Shown piece by piece: positions 10,644-22,720 of a stretch of 64,000 bases of DNA (position 1 is the stretch's first letter; each line of letters starts with the position of its first letter). Both the position numbers and the translations under genes were made by a program. The DNA comes from Excoecaria cochinchinensis (taxonomy: Eukaryota; Streptophyta; Magnoliopsida; Malpighiales; Euphorbiaceae). The stretch is from contig CANTUQ010000320.1 in NCBI GenBank assembly GCA_947683425.1, forward strand, positions 168,410-232,409, read 5' to 3'. The notes under the pieces are model-generated. The model was not told the DNA's origin. It saw only the letters and a program-made list of their open reading frames with translations, and did no database searches.

Positions 10644-11162
10644 ATGCGTTGTGACTGGCAAGCTTCCAGTAGCTACTCCGATCAAGTTTTCCCGAATTAT
10701 TGGACTCGGATCCAAAATTTCACCACTTTTTACGATTTTTCGATTTTTCCTAGGGGTACCCATAGGGAAATCCGTAAAAATTCATCAGGTCCCGACGAGG
10801 CCAATTCTCGATGCGTTGTGACCGGCAAGCTTCCAGTAGCTACTCCGATCAAGTTTTCCCAAATTATTGGTCTCGGATCAGAAATTTCACCACTTTTTAC
10901 GATTTTTTGATTCTGGTGATTTTCCCTAGGGGTACCCCTAGGGAAATCCGTAAAAATTCGTCAGGTCCCGACGAGGCCAATTCTCGATGCGTTGTGACCG
11001 GCAAGCTTCCAGTAGCTACTCCGATCAAGTTTTCCCGAATTATTGGACTCGGATCCAAAATTTCACCACTTTTTACGATTTTTTGATTCTGGTGATTTTC
11101 CCTAGGGGTACCCCTAGGGAAATCCGTAAAAATTCGTCAGGTCCCGACGAGGCCAATTCTCG
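10644..11162 (+). repeat. 519-bp three-monomer insertion inside B copy 2
   Basis: The monomer from 10644 changes part way into the TTTCCTAGGGG/CCCATAGGG/ATTCATCAGG pattern of the B unit start (as at 6060-6120). It is followed by CCCAAATTATTGGTCTCGG, as at 6190-6206. The next two monomers are close to the general consensus with GATTTTTTGATTCTGG. Copy 1 lacks all of this. The source is most simply the start of a neighbouring B unit, by unequal exchange or conversion. Confidence 0.8.
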
Positions 11163-12394
11163 ATGCGTTGTGACCGGCAAGCTTCCAGTAGCTACTCCGA
11201 TCAAGTTTTCCCGAATTATTGGACTCGGATCCAAAATTTCACCACTTTTTACGATTTTTTGATTCTGGTGATTTTCCCTAGGGGTCCCCCTAGGGAAATC
11301 CGTAAAATTTAGTCAGGTCCCGACGAGACCAATTCTTGATGCGTTGTGACCGGCAAGCTTCCAGTAGCTACTCCGATCAAGTTTTCCCGAATTATTGGAC
11401 TCGGATCCAAAATTTCACCACTTTTTACGATTTTTCGATTCTAGTGATTTTCCCTAGGGGTAACCCTAGGGAAATCTGTAAAAATTCGTCAGGTCCTGAC
11501 GAGGCCAATTCTCGATGCGTTGTGACCGGCAAGCTTCCAGTAGCTACTACGATCAAGTTTTCCCGAATTATTGGACTCGGATCCAAAATTTTACCACTTT
11601 TTACGATTTTTCGATTCTAGTGATTTTCCCTAGGGGTACCCCTAGGGAAATCCGTAAAAATTCGTCAGGTCCCGACGCGGCCAATTCTCGATGCGTTGTG
11701 ACTGGCAAGGTTCCAGTAGCTACGCCGATCAAGTTTTCCCGAATTATTGGACTCGGATACAAAATCTCACCACTTTTTACGATTTTTCGATTCTGGTGAT
11801 TTTCCCTAGGGGTACCCCGAGGGAAATCCTTAAAAATTCGTCAGGTCCCGACGATGCCAATTCTCGATGCGTTGTGACCGGCAAGCTTCCAGAAGCTTCT
11901 CCGATCAAGTTTTCCCGAATTATTGGACTCGGATCCAAAATTTCACCACTTTTTACGATTTTTCGATTCTGGTGATTTTTCCTAGGGGTACCCCTAGGGA
12001 AATCCGTAAAAATTCGTCATGTCCAGACGAGGCAAATTTTCGATGCATTGTGACCGGCAAGCTTCCAGTAGCTACTCCGATCAAGTTTTCCCGAATTATT
12101 GGACTCGGATCCAAAATTTCACCACTTTTTACGATTTTTCGATTCTGGTGATTTTCCCTAGGGGTACCCCTAGGGAAATCCGTAAAAATTCGTCAGGTCC
12201 CGACGAGGCCAATTCTTGATGCGTTGTGACCGGCAAGCTTCCAGTAGCTACTCCGATCAAGTTTTCCCGAATTATTGGACTCGGATCCAAAATTTCACCA
12301 CTTTTTACGATTTTTCGATTCTGGTGATTTTCCCTAGGGGTACCCCTAGGGAAATCCGTAAAAATTCGTCAGGTCCTGACGATGCCAATTCTTA

Positions 12395-12541
12395 ATGCGT
12401 TGTGACCGGCAAGCTTCTAGTAGCTACTCAGATCAAGTTTTCCTGAATTATTGGACTCGGATCCAAAATTTCATCAATTTTTACGATTTTCCCTAGGAAA
12501 ATCCGTAAAAATTCGTCAGGTCCCGACGAGGCCAATTCTCG
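12395..12541 (+). repeat. 147-bp shortened monomer, B copy 3
   Basis: It is the same double-deletion monomer, displaced a further 3,631 bp. It shows that copy 3 came from the B block. Confidence 0.9.
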
Positions 12542-13570
12542 AAGCGTTATGACCGGCAAGCTTCCAGTAGCTACTCCGATCAAGTTTTCCCGAATTATTG
12601 GAATCGGATCTAAAATTTCACCACTTTTTACGATTTTTCGATTCTGGTGATTTTCCCTAGGGGTCCCCCTAGGGAAATCCGTAAAAATTCGTCAGGTCCC
12701 GACGATGCCAATTCTTAATGCGTTGTGACCGGCAAGTTTCTAGTAGCTACTCCGATCAAGTTTTCCCGAATTATTGGACTCGGATCCAAAATTTCATCAC
12801 TTTTTACGATTTTTCGATTTTTCCTAGGGGTACCCATAGGGAAATCCGTAAAAATTCATCAGGTCCCGACGAGGCCAATTCTCGATGCGTTGTGACCGGC
12901 AAGCTTCCAGTAGCTACTCCGATCAAGTTTTCCCAAATTATTGGTCTCGGATCAGAAATTTCACCACTTTTTACGATTTTTCGATTCTGGTGATTTTCCC
13001 TAGGGGTACCCCTAGGGAAATCCGTAAAAATTCGTCAGGTCCCTACGAGGCCAATTCTCGTTGCGTTGTGACCGGCAAGCTTCCATTAGCTACTCCGATA
13101 AAGTTTTCCCGAATTATTGGACTCGGATCCAAAATTTCAGCACTTTTTACTATTTTTCGATTCTCCCTAGGGGTACCCCTAGGGAAATCCGTAAAAATTC
13201 GTCAGATCCCAACGAGGCCAATTCTCGATGCGTTGTGACCGGCAAGCTTCCAGTAGCTACTCTGATCAAGTTTTCCCGAATTATTGGACTAGGATCCAAA
13301 ATTTCACCACTTTTGACGATTTTTCGATTCTGGTGATTTTCCCTAGGGGTAACCCTAGGGAAATCCGTAAAAATTCGTCAGATCCCGACGACGCCAATTC
13401 TCGATGCGTTGTGACCGGCAAGCTTCCAGTAGCTACTCCGATCAAGTTTTCCCGAATTATTGGACTCGGATCCAAAATTTCACCACTTTTTACGATTTTT
13501 CGATTCTCCCTATGGGTACACCTAGGGAAATCCGTAAAAATTCGTCAGGTCCCGACGAGGACAATTCTCG

Positions 13571-13746
13571 ATGCGTTGTGACCGGCAAGCTTCCAGTAGC
13601 TACTCCGATCAAGTTTTCCCGAATTATTTTACTCGGATCCAAAATCTCACCACTTTTTACGATTTTTCGATTCTGGTGATTTTCCCTAGGGCTACCCCTA
13701 GGGAAATCCTTAAAAATTCGTCAGGTCCCGACGAGGCCAATTCTCG
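13571..13746 (+). repeat. Hybrid monomer in B copy 3
   Basis: The left part carries TTATTTTACTCGG, as at 6828-6895. From about 13640 it carries CCAAAATCTCACC, CTAGGGCTACC and ATCCTTAAAA, which belong to the monomer at 7356-7531. The following monomer returns to the local order at 13747. This is a conversion-like patch or an exchange between monomers three places apart. Confidence 0.8.
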
Positions 13747-14207
13747 ATGCGTTGTGACCGGCAAGCTTCCAGTAGCTACTCCGATCAAGTTTTCCCGAAT
13801 TATTGGACTCGGATCCAAAATTTCACCACTTTTTACGATTTTTCGATTCTGGTGATTTTTCCTAGGGGTATCCCTAGGGAAATCCGTAAAAATTCGTCAG
13901 GTCCCGACGAGGCCAATTCTCGATGCGTTGTGACCGGCAAGCTTCCAGTAGCTACTCCGATCAAGTTTTCCCGAATTATTGGACTCGGATCCAAAATTTC
14001 ACCACTTTTTACGATTTTTCGATTCTAGTGATTTTCCCTAGGGGTACACCTAGGGAAATCCGTAAAAATTCGTCAGGTCCCGACGAGGCCAATTCTCGAT
14101 GCGTTGTGACTGGAAAGCTTCCAGTAGCTACTCCGATCAAGTTTTCCCGAATTATTGGACTCGGATACAAAATCTCACCACTTTTTACGATTTTTCGATT
14201 CTGGTGA

Positions 14208-15840
14208 TTTTCCCTAGGGGTCCCCCTAGGGAAATCCGTAAAAATTCGTCAGGTCCCGACGATGCCAATTCTTAATGCGTTGTGACCGGCAAGTTTCTAG
14301 TAGCTACTCCGATCAAGTTTTCCCGAATTATTGGACTCGGATCCAAAATTTCATCACTTTTTACGATTTTTCGATTTTTCCTAGGGGTACCCATAGGGAA
14401 ATCCGTAAAAATTCATCAGGTCCCGACGAGGCCAATTCTCGATGCGTTGTGACCGGCAAGCTTCCAGTAGCTACTCCGATCAAGTTTTCCCAAATTATTG
14501 GTCTCGGATCAGAAATTTCACCACTTTTTACGATTTTTCGATTCTGGTGATTTTCCCTAGGGGTACCCCTAGGGAAATCCGTAAAAATTCGTCAGGTCCC
14601 TACGAGGCCAATTCTCGTTGCGTTGTGACCGGCAAGCTTCCATTAGCTACTCCGATAAAGTTTTCCCGAATTATTGGACTCGGATCCAAAATTTCAGCAC
14701 TTTTTACTATTTTTCGATTCTCCCTAGGGGTACCCCTAGGGAAATCCGTAAAAATTCGTCAGATCCCAACGAGGCCAATTCTCGATGCGTTGTGACCGGC
14801 AAGCTTCCAGTAGCTACTCTGATCAAGTTTTCCCGAATTATTGGACTAGGATCCAAAATTTCACCACTTTTGACGATTTTTCGATTCTGGTGATTTTCCC
14901 TAGGGGTAACCCTAGGGAAATCCGTAAAAATTCGTCAGATCCCGACGACGCCAATTCTCGATGCGTTGTGACCGGCAAGCTTCCAGTAGCTACTCCGATC
15001 AAGTTTTCCCGAATTATTGGACTCGGATCCAAAATTTCACCACTTTTTACGATTTTTCGATTCTCCCTATGGGTACACCTAGGGAAATCCGTAAAAATTC
15101 GTCAGGTCCCGACGAGGACAATTCTCGATGCGTTGTGACCGGCAAGCTTCCAGTAGCTACTCCGATCAAGTTTTCCCGAATTATTTTACTCGGATCCAAA
15201 ATTTCACCACTTTTTACGATTTTTCGATTCTGGTGATTTTCCCTAGGGGTAAACCTAAGGAAATCTGTAAAAATTCGTCAGGTCCCGACGAGGCCAATTC
15301 TCGATGCGTTGTGACCGGCAAGCTTCCAGTAGCTACTCCGATCAAGTTTTCCCGAATTATTGGACTCGGATCCAAAATTTCACCACTTTTTACGATTTTT
15401 CGATTCTGGTGATTTTTCCTAGGGGTATCCCTAGGGAAATCCGTAAAAATTCGTCAGGTCCCGACGAGGCCAATTCTCGATGCGTTGTGACCGGCAAGCT
15501 TCCAGTAGCTACTCCGATCAAGTTTTCCCGAATTATTGGACTCGGATCCAAAATTTCACCACTTTTTACGATTTTTCGATTCTAGTGATTTTCCCTAGGG
15601 GTACACCTAGGGAAATCCGTAAAAATTCGTCAGGTCCCGACGAGGCCAATTCTCGATGCGTTGTGACTGGAAAGCTTCCAGTAGCTACTCCGATCAAGTT
15701 TTCCCGAATTATTGGACTCGGATACAAAATCTCACCACTTTTTACGATTTTTCGATTCTGGTGATTTTCCCTAGGGCTACCCCTAGGGAAATCCTTAAAA
15801 ATTCGTCAGGTCCCGACGAGGCCAGTTCTCGATGCGTTGT
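14208..15840 (+). repeat. Family B HOR, truncated copy 4
   Basis: It restarts the B order with AATTCTTAATG at 14275 and repeats 5975-7530 at an offset of 8,300 bp with no difference I noticed. It leaves the B order near 15840, where GACTGGCAAGC and GGATACAAAATCTC replace the expected variants. Confidence 0.88.
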
Positions 15841-17200
15841 GACTGGCAAGCTTCCAGTAGCTACTCCGATCAAGTTTTCCCGAATTATTGGACTCGGATA
15901 CAAAATCTCACCACTTTTTACGATTTTTCGATTCTGGTGATTTTCCCTAGGGGTAACCCTAGGGAAATCCGTAAAAATTCGTATGGTCCCGACGAGGCCA
16001 ATTCTCGATGCGTTGTGACCGGCAAGCTTCCAGTAGCTACTCCGATCAAGTTTTCCCGAATTATTGGACTCGGATCCAAAATTTCACCACTTTTTACGAT
16101 TTTTCGATTCTCCCTAGGGAAATCCGTAAAAATTCGTCAGGTCCCGACAAGGCCAATTCTTGATGCGTTGTGACCGGAAAGCTTCCAGTAGCTACGCCGA
16201 TCAAGTTTTCCCGAATTATTGGACTCGGATCAAAAATTTCACCACTTTTTACGATTTTTCGATTCTGGTGATTTTCCCTAGGGTTACCCCTAGGGAAATC
16301 CGTAAAAATTCGTCAGGTCCCGACGAGGCCAATTCTCGATGCGTTGTGACTGGGAAGCTTCCAGTAGCTACTCCGATCAAGTTTTCCCGAATTATTGGAC
16401 TCGGATACAAAATCTCACCACTTTTTATGATTTTTCGATTCTGGTGATTTTCCCTAGGGGTAACCCTAGGGAAATCCGTAAAAATTCGTATGGTCCCGAC
16501 GAGGCCAATTCTCGATGCGCTGTGACCGGCAAGCTTCCAGTAGCTACTCCGATCAAGTTTTCCCGAATTATTGGACTCGGATCCAAAATTTCACCACTTT
16601 TTACGATTTTTCGATTCTCCCTAGGGGTACCCCTAGGAAAATCCGTAAAAATTCGTCAGGTCCCGACGAGGCCAATTCTTGATGCGTTGTGACCGGCAAT
16701 CTTCCAGTAGCTACTCCGATCAAGTTTTCCCGAATTATTGGACTCGGATACAAAATCTCACCACTTTTTACGATTTTTCGATTCTGGTGATTTTCCCTAG
16801 GGGTACCCCTAGGGAAATCCTTAAAAATTCGTCAGGTCCCGACGAGGCCAATTCTCGATGCGTTGTGACCGGCAAGCTTCCAGAAGCTTCTCCGATAAAG
16901 TTTTCCCGAATTTTTGGACTCGGATCTAAAATTTCACACCTTTTTACGATTTATCGATTATGGTGATTTTCCCTAGGGGTACCCCTAGGAAAATCCGTAA
17001 AAATTCGCCAGGTCCCGACGAGGCCAATTCTCGATGCGTTGTGACCGGCAAGCTTCCAGTAGCTACTCCGATCAAGTTTTCCCGAATTATTGGACTCGGA
17101 TCAAAAATTTCACCACTTTTTACGATTTTTCGATTCTCCCTAGGGGTACCCCTAGGGAAATCCGTAAAAATTCATCAGGTCCCGACGATGCCAATTATCG
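15841..17200 (+). repeat. Mixed junction monomers between B and the second A unit
   Basis: Monomers start at 15832, 16008, 16163, 16339, 16515, 16682, 16858 and 17034. A GGGGTAACCC/TTCGTATGGTCCC monomer recurs 507 bp apart (15832 and 16339), a local three-monomer duplication (176 + 155 + 176). Rarer variants cluster near 16890-16970: TTCTCCGATAAAG, AATTTTTGGAC, CACACCTTTTT and GATTTATCGATTATGG. No HOR period is sustained here. Confidence 0.75.
16008..16162 (+). repeat. 155-bp shortened monomer
   Basis: A 167-bp type monomer further shortened by 12 bp. GATTCTCCCTAGGGAAATCC has one CCTAGG instead of two, with the KpnI centre gone. This is the same 12-bp arm-to-arm collapse as in the 147-bp monomer but on a different background, so it probably arose independently. 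Confidence 0.88.
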
Positions 17201-18061
17201 ATGCGTTGTGACCGGCAAGCTTCCAGTAGCTACTCCGATCAAGTTTTCCCGAATTATTTGACTCTGATCCAAAATTTCACCACTTTTTACGATTTTTCGA
17301 TTCTGGTGATTTTTCCTGGGGGTACCCCTAGGGAAATCCGTAAAAATTCGTCAGCTCCCGACGAGGCCAATTCTCGATGCGTTGTGACCGGCAAGCTTCC
17401 AGTAGCTACTCCGATCAAGTTTTCCCGAATTATTGGACTCGGATCCAAAATTTCACCACTTTTTACGATTTTTGGATTCTGGTGATTTTCCCTAGGGGTA
17501 CCCCTAGGAAAATCCGTAAAAATTCGTCAGGTCCCGACGAGACCAATTCTTGATGCGTTGTGACCGGCAAGCTTCCAGTAGCTACTCCGATCAAGTTTTC
17601 CCGAATTATTGGACTCGGATCAAAAATTTCACCACTTTTTACGATTTTTCGATTCTCCCTAGGGGTACCCCTAGGGAAATCCGTAAAAATTCGTCAGGTC
17701 CCGCCGAGGCCAATTCTCGATGCGTTGTGACTGGCAAGCTTCCATTAGCTACTCAGATCAAGTTTTTCCGAATTATTGGACTCGGATACAAAATTTCACC
17801 ACTTTTTACGATTTTTCGATTCTGGTGATTTTCCCTAGGGGTAACCCTAGGAAAATCCTTAAAAATTCGTCAAGTCCCGATGAGGCCAATTCTCGATGCG
17901 TTGTGACCGGCAAGCTTCCAGTAGCTACTCCGATCAAGTTTTCCCGAATTATTGGACTCGGATCAAAAATTTCACCACTTTTTACGATTTTTCGATTCTC
18001 CCTAGGGTACCCCTAGGAAAATCCGTAAAAATTCATCAGGTCCCGACGAGGCCAATTCTCG
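17201..18061 (+). repeat. Isolated family A unit, 861 bp
   Basis: Monomers at 17201 (TTTGACTCTG), 17377 (TTTTTGGATTCTGG), 17553 (GAGACCAATTCTTGATG just before), 17720 (GACTGGCAAG, CCATTAGCTACTCAG) and 17896 reproduce the five-monomer A order. Spacings are 176, 176, 167, 176 and 166. The missing base is in CCCTAGGGTACCCC, a variant then shared by all later C-type units. It lies 12 kb from the main A domain. Confidence 0.85.
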
Positions 18062-19441
18062 ATGCGTTGTGACCGGCAAGCTTCCAGTAGCTACTCCGAT
18101 CAAGTTTTCCCGAATTATTGGACTCGGATCAAAAATTTCACCACTTTTTACGATTTTTCGATTCTCCCTAGGGGTACCCCTAGGGAAATCCGTAAAAATT
18201 CGTCAGGTCCCGACGAGGCCAATTCTCAATGCGTTGTGACCGGCAAGCTTCCAGTAGCTACTCCGATCAAGTTTTCCCGAATTATTGGACTCGGATACAA
18301 AATCTCACCACTTTTTACGATTTTTTGATTCTCCCTAGGGGTACCCCTAGGGAAATCCGTAAAAATTCGTCAGGTCCCGACGAGGCCAATTCTCGATGCG
18401 TTGTGACCGGTAAGCTTGCAGTAGCTACTCCGATCAAGTTTTCCCGAATTATTGGACTAGGATCCAAAATTTCACCACTTTTAGCGATTTTTCGATTCTG
18501 GTAATTTTCCCTAGGGGTAACCCTAGGGAAATCCGTAAAAATTCGTCCGGTCCCGACGAGGCCAATTCTCGATGCGTTGTGACCGGCAAGCTTCCAGTAG
18601 CTACTCCGATAAAGTTTTCCCGAATTGTTGGACTCGGATCAAAAATTTCACCACTTTTTACGATTTTTCGATTCTGGTGATTTTCCCTAGGGGTACCCCT
18701 AGGGAAATCCGTAAAAATTCGTCAGGTCCCGACGAGACCAATTCTTGATGCGTTGTAACCGGCAAGCTTCCAGTAGCTACTCCGATCAAGTTTTCCCGAA
18801 TTATTGGACTCGGATCCAAAATTTCACCACTTTTTACGATTTTTCGATTCTGGTGATTTTCCCTAGGGGTCCCCCTGGGGAATTCCGTAAAAATTCGTCA
18901 GGTCCCGACGAGGCCAATTCTCGTTGCGTTGTGACCGGCAAGCTTCCAGAAGCTACTCCGATCAAGTTTTCCCGAATTTTTGGACTCGGATCCAAAATTT
19001 CACCACTTTTTACGATTTTTGGATTCTGGTGATTTTCCCTAGGGGTACCCCTAGGGAAATCCGTAAAAATTCGTCAGGTCCCGCAGAGGCCAATTCTCGA
19101 TGCGTTGTGACTGGCAAGCTTCCATTAGCTACTCAGATCAAGTTTTTCCGAATTATTGGACTCGGATACAAAATTTCACCACTTTTTACGATTTTTCGAT
19201 TCTGGTGATTTTCCCTAGGGGTACCCCTAGAAAAATCCTTAAAAATTCGTCAGGTCCCGACGAGGCCAATTCTCGATGCGTTGTGACCGGCAAGCTTCCA
19301 GTAGCTACTCCGATCAAGTTTTCCCGAATTATTGGACTCGGATCAAAAATTTCACCACTTTTTACGATTTTTCGATTCTCCCTAGGGTACCCCTAGGAAA
19401 ATCCGTAAAAATTCATCAGGTCCCGACGAGGCCAATTCTCG
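18062..19441 (+). repeat. Family C HOR, 1,380-bp octamer, copy 1
   Basis: It has eight monomers (167, 167, five of 176, and 166 bp). It begins with GATCAAAAATTTC/GATTCTCCC, then GGATACAAAATCTC/TTTTTTGATTCTCCC, then GGTAAGCTT with GGACTAGGATCC. The tail contains GAGACCAATTCTTGATG, a CCCCTGGGGAATTCC palindrome variant, and the GACTGGCAAG/CCATTAG monomer. The 18924 monomer looks like a fusion of two monomers that are separate in copy 3 (22036 and 22212). Confidence 0.86.
18861..18892. repeat. C-rich palindrome variant with EcoRI site, first copy
   Basis: CCTAGGGGTCCCCCTGGGG followed by AATTCCG replaces the KpnI centre and right AvrII arm. The dyad is badly broken and GAATTC is gained. This variant is frequent from here to about 61.5 kb and I see none before 18.86 kb, so it defines a younger or domain-limited monomer subclass. 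Confidence 0.88.
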
Positions 19442-20821
19442 ATGCGTTGTGACCGGCAAGCTTCCAGTAGCTACTCCGATCAAGTTTTCCCGAATTATTG
19501 GACTCGGATCAAAAATTTCACCACTTTTTACGATTTTTCGATTCTCCCTAGGGGTACCCCTAGGGAAATCCGTAAAAATTCGTCAGGTCCCGACGAGGCC
19601 AATTCTCGATGCGTTGTGACCGGCAAGCTTCCAGTAGCTACTCCGATCAAGTTTTCCCGAATTATTGGACTCGGATACAAAATCTCACCACTTTTTACGA
19701 TTTTTTGATTCTCCCTAGGGGTACCCCTAGGGAAATCCGTAAAAATTCGTCAGGTCCCGACGAGGCCAATTCTCGATGCGTTGTGACCGGTAAGCTTCCA
19801 GTAGCTACTCCGATCAAGTTTTCCCGAATTATTGGACTAGGATCCAAAATTTGACCACTTTTGACGATTTTTCGATTCTGGTAATTTTCCCTAGGGGTAA
19901 CCCTAGGGAAATCCGTAAAAATTCGTCAGGTCCCGACGAGGCCAATTCTCGATGCGTTGTGACCGGCAAGCTTCCAGTAGCTACTCCGATAAAGTTTTCC
20001 CGAATTGTTGGACTCGGATCAAAAATTTCAACACTTTTTACGATTTTTCGATTCTGGTGATTTTCCCTAGGGGTACCCCTAGGGAAATCCGTAAAAATTC
20101 GTCAGGTCCCGACGAGACCAATTCTTGATGCATTGTGACCGGCAAGCTTCCAGTAGCTACTCCGATCAAGTTTTCCCGAATTATTGGACTCGGATCCAAA
20201 ATTTCACCACTTTTTACGATTTTTCGATTCTGGTGATTTTCCCTAGGGGTCCCCCTGGGGAATTCCGTAAAAATTCGTCAGGTCCCGACGAGGACAATTC
20301 TCGTTGCGTTGTGACCGGCAAGCTTCCAGTAGCTACTCCGATCAAGTTTTCCCGAATTATTGGACTCGGATCCAAAATTTCACCACTTTTTACGATTTTT
20401 CGATTCTGGTGATTTTCCCTAGGGGTACCCCTAGGGAAATCCGTAAAAATTCGTCAGGTCCCGACGAGACCAATTCTTGATGCGTTGTAACCGGCAAGAT
20501 TCCAGTAGCTACTCCGATCAAGTTTTCCCGAATTATTGGACTCGGATCCAAAATTTCACCACTTTTTACGATTTTTCGATTCTGGTGATTTTCCCTAGGG
20601 GTCCCCCTGGGGAATTCCGTAAAAATTCGTCAGGTCCCGACGAGGCCAATTCTCGATGCGTTGTGACCGGCAAGCTTCCAGTAGCTACTCCGATCAAGTT
20701 TTCCCGAATTATTGGACTCGGATCAAAAATTTCACCACTTTTTACGATTTTTCGATTCTCCCTAGGGTACCCCTAGGAAAATCCGTAAAAATTCATCAGG
20801 TCCCGACGAGGCCAATTCTCG
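19442..20821 (+). repeat. Family C HOR, 1,380-bp octamer, copy 2
   Basis: Length and first four monomers match copy 1. The tail differs: GAGGACAATTCTCGTTG near 20291 and a second CCCCTGGGGAATTCC monomer (20480) that runs directly into the closing 166-bp monomer. Relative to copy 3 it lacks 519 bp (176 + 167 + 176), so copies 1 and 2 reached the same length by different deletions. Confidence 0.85.
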
Positions 20822-22720
20822 ATGCGTTGTGACCGGCAAGCTTCCAGTAGCTACTCCGATCAAGTTTTCCCGAATTATTGGACTCGGATCAAAAATTTCA
20901 CCACTTTTTACGATTTTTCGATTCTCCCTAGGGGTACCCCTAGGGAAATCCGTAAAAATTCGTCAGGTCCCGACGAGGCCAATTCTCGATGCGTTGTGAC
21001 CGGCAAGCTTCCAGTAGCTACTCCGATCAAGTTTTCCCGAATTATTGGACTCGGATACAAAATCTCACCACTTTTTACGATTTTTTTATTCTCCCTAGGG
21101 GTACCCCTAGGGAAATCCGTAAAAATTCGTCAGGTCCCGACGAGGCCAATTCTCGATGCGTTGTGACCGGTAAGCTTCCAGTAGCTACTCCGATCAAGTT
21201 TTCCCGAATTATTGGACTAGGATCCAAAATTTGACCACTTTTGACGATTTTTCGATTCTGGTAATTTTCCCTAGGGGTAACCCTAGGGAAATCCGTAAAA
21301 ATTCGTCAGGTCCCGACGAGGCCAATTCTCGATGCGTTGTGACCGGCAAGCTTCCAGTAGCTACTCCGATAAAGTTTTCCCGAATTGTTGGACTCGGATC
21401 AAAAATTTCAACACTTTTTACGATTTTTCGATTCTGGTGATTTTCCCTAGGGGTACCCCTAGGGAAATCCGTAAAAATTCGTCAGGTCCCGACGAGACCA
21501 ATTCTTGATGCATTGTGACCGGCAAGCTTCCAGTAGCTACTCCGATCAAGTTTTCCCGAATTATTGGACTCGGATCCAAAATTTCACCACTTTTTACGAT
21601 TTTTCGATTCTGGTGATTTTCCCTAGGGGTCCCCCTGGGGAATTCCGTAAAAATTCGTCAGGTCCCGACGAGGACAATTCTCGTTGCGTTGTGACCGGCA
21701 AGCTTCCAGTAGCTACTCCGATCAAGTTTTCCCGAATTATTGGACTCGGATCCAAAATTTCACCACTTTTTACGATTTTTCGATTCTGGTGATTTTCCCT
21801 AGGGGTACCCCTAGGGAAATCCGTAAAAATTCGTCAGGTTCCGACGAGACCAATTCTTGATGCGTTGTAACCGGCAAGCTTCCAGTAGCTACTCCGATCA
21901 AGTTTTCCCGAATTATTGGACTCGGATCCAAAATTTCACCACTTTTTACGATTTTTCGATTCTGGTGATTTTCCCTAGGGGTCCCCCTGGGGAATTCCGT
22001 AAAAATTCGTCAGGTCCCGACGAGGCCAATTCTCGTTGCGTTGTGACCGGCAAGCTTCCAGAAGCTACTCCGATCAAGTTTTCCCGAATTTTTGGACTCG
22101 GATCCAAAATTTCACCACTTTTTACGATTTTTGGATTCTGGTGATTTTCCCTAGGGGTACCCCTAGGGAAATCCGTAAAAATTCGTCAGGTCCCGACGAG
22201 ACCAATTCTTGATGCGTTGTGACCGGCAAGCTTCCAGTAGCTACTCCGATCAAGTTTTCCCGAATTATTGGACTCGGATCGAAAATTTCACCACTTTTTA
22301 CGATTTTTCGATTCTCCCTAGGGGTACCCCTAGGGAAATCCGTAAAAATTCGTCAGGTCCCGCAGAGGCCAATTCTCGATGCGTTGTGACTGGCAAGCTT
22401 CCATTAGCTACTCAGATCAAGTTTTTCCGAATTATTGGACTCGGATACAAAATTTCACCACTTTTTACGATTTTTCGATTCTGGTGATTTTCCCTAGGGG
22501 TACCCCTAGAAAAATCCTTAAAAATTCGTCAGGTCCCGACGAGGCCAATTCTCGATGCGTTGTGACCGGCAAGCTTCCAGTAGCTACTCCGATCAAGTTT
22601 TCCCGAATTATTGGACTCGGATCAAAAATTTCACCACTTTTTACGATTTTTCGATTCTCCCTAGGGTACCCCTAGGAAAATCCGTAAAAATTCATCAGGT
22701 CCCGACGAGGCCAATTCTCG
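20822..22720 (+). repeat. Family C HOR, 1,899-bp 11-monomer form, copy 3
   Basis: Monomers start at 20822, 20989, 21156, 21332, 21508, 21684, 21860, 22036, 22212, 22379 and 22555. It contains the distinctive tail monomers of both copy 1 (GACTGGCAAG/CCATTAG at 22379) and copy 2 (GAGGACAATTC before 21684). It is the best candidate for the fuller ancestral unit. Confidence 0.84.

Larger units (their letters stand above)
8764..12394 (+). repeat. Family B HOR, 3,631-bp 21-monomer unit, copy 2
   Basis: It repeats copy 1 monomer by monomer up to about 10660 and again after about 11165. It has three extra monomers (167 + 176 + 176 = 519 bp) between. Its 147-bp monomer is at 8764-8910. The arrangement is a segmental tandem duplication followed by an internal gain of three units. 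Confidence 0.92.
12395..14207 (+). repeat. Family B HOR, truncated copy 3
   Basis: It follows the B order from the 147-bp monomer (12395-12541) to the GACTGGAAAGC monomer starting at 14099. It then jumps back, at about 14190-14225, to the GGGGTCCCCCTAGGG monomer that precedes the AATTCTTAATG marker. The second half of the B unit is absent. The monomer from 13571 is a hybrid. Confidence 0.88.
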
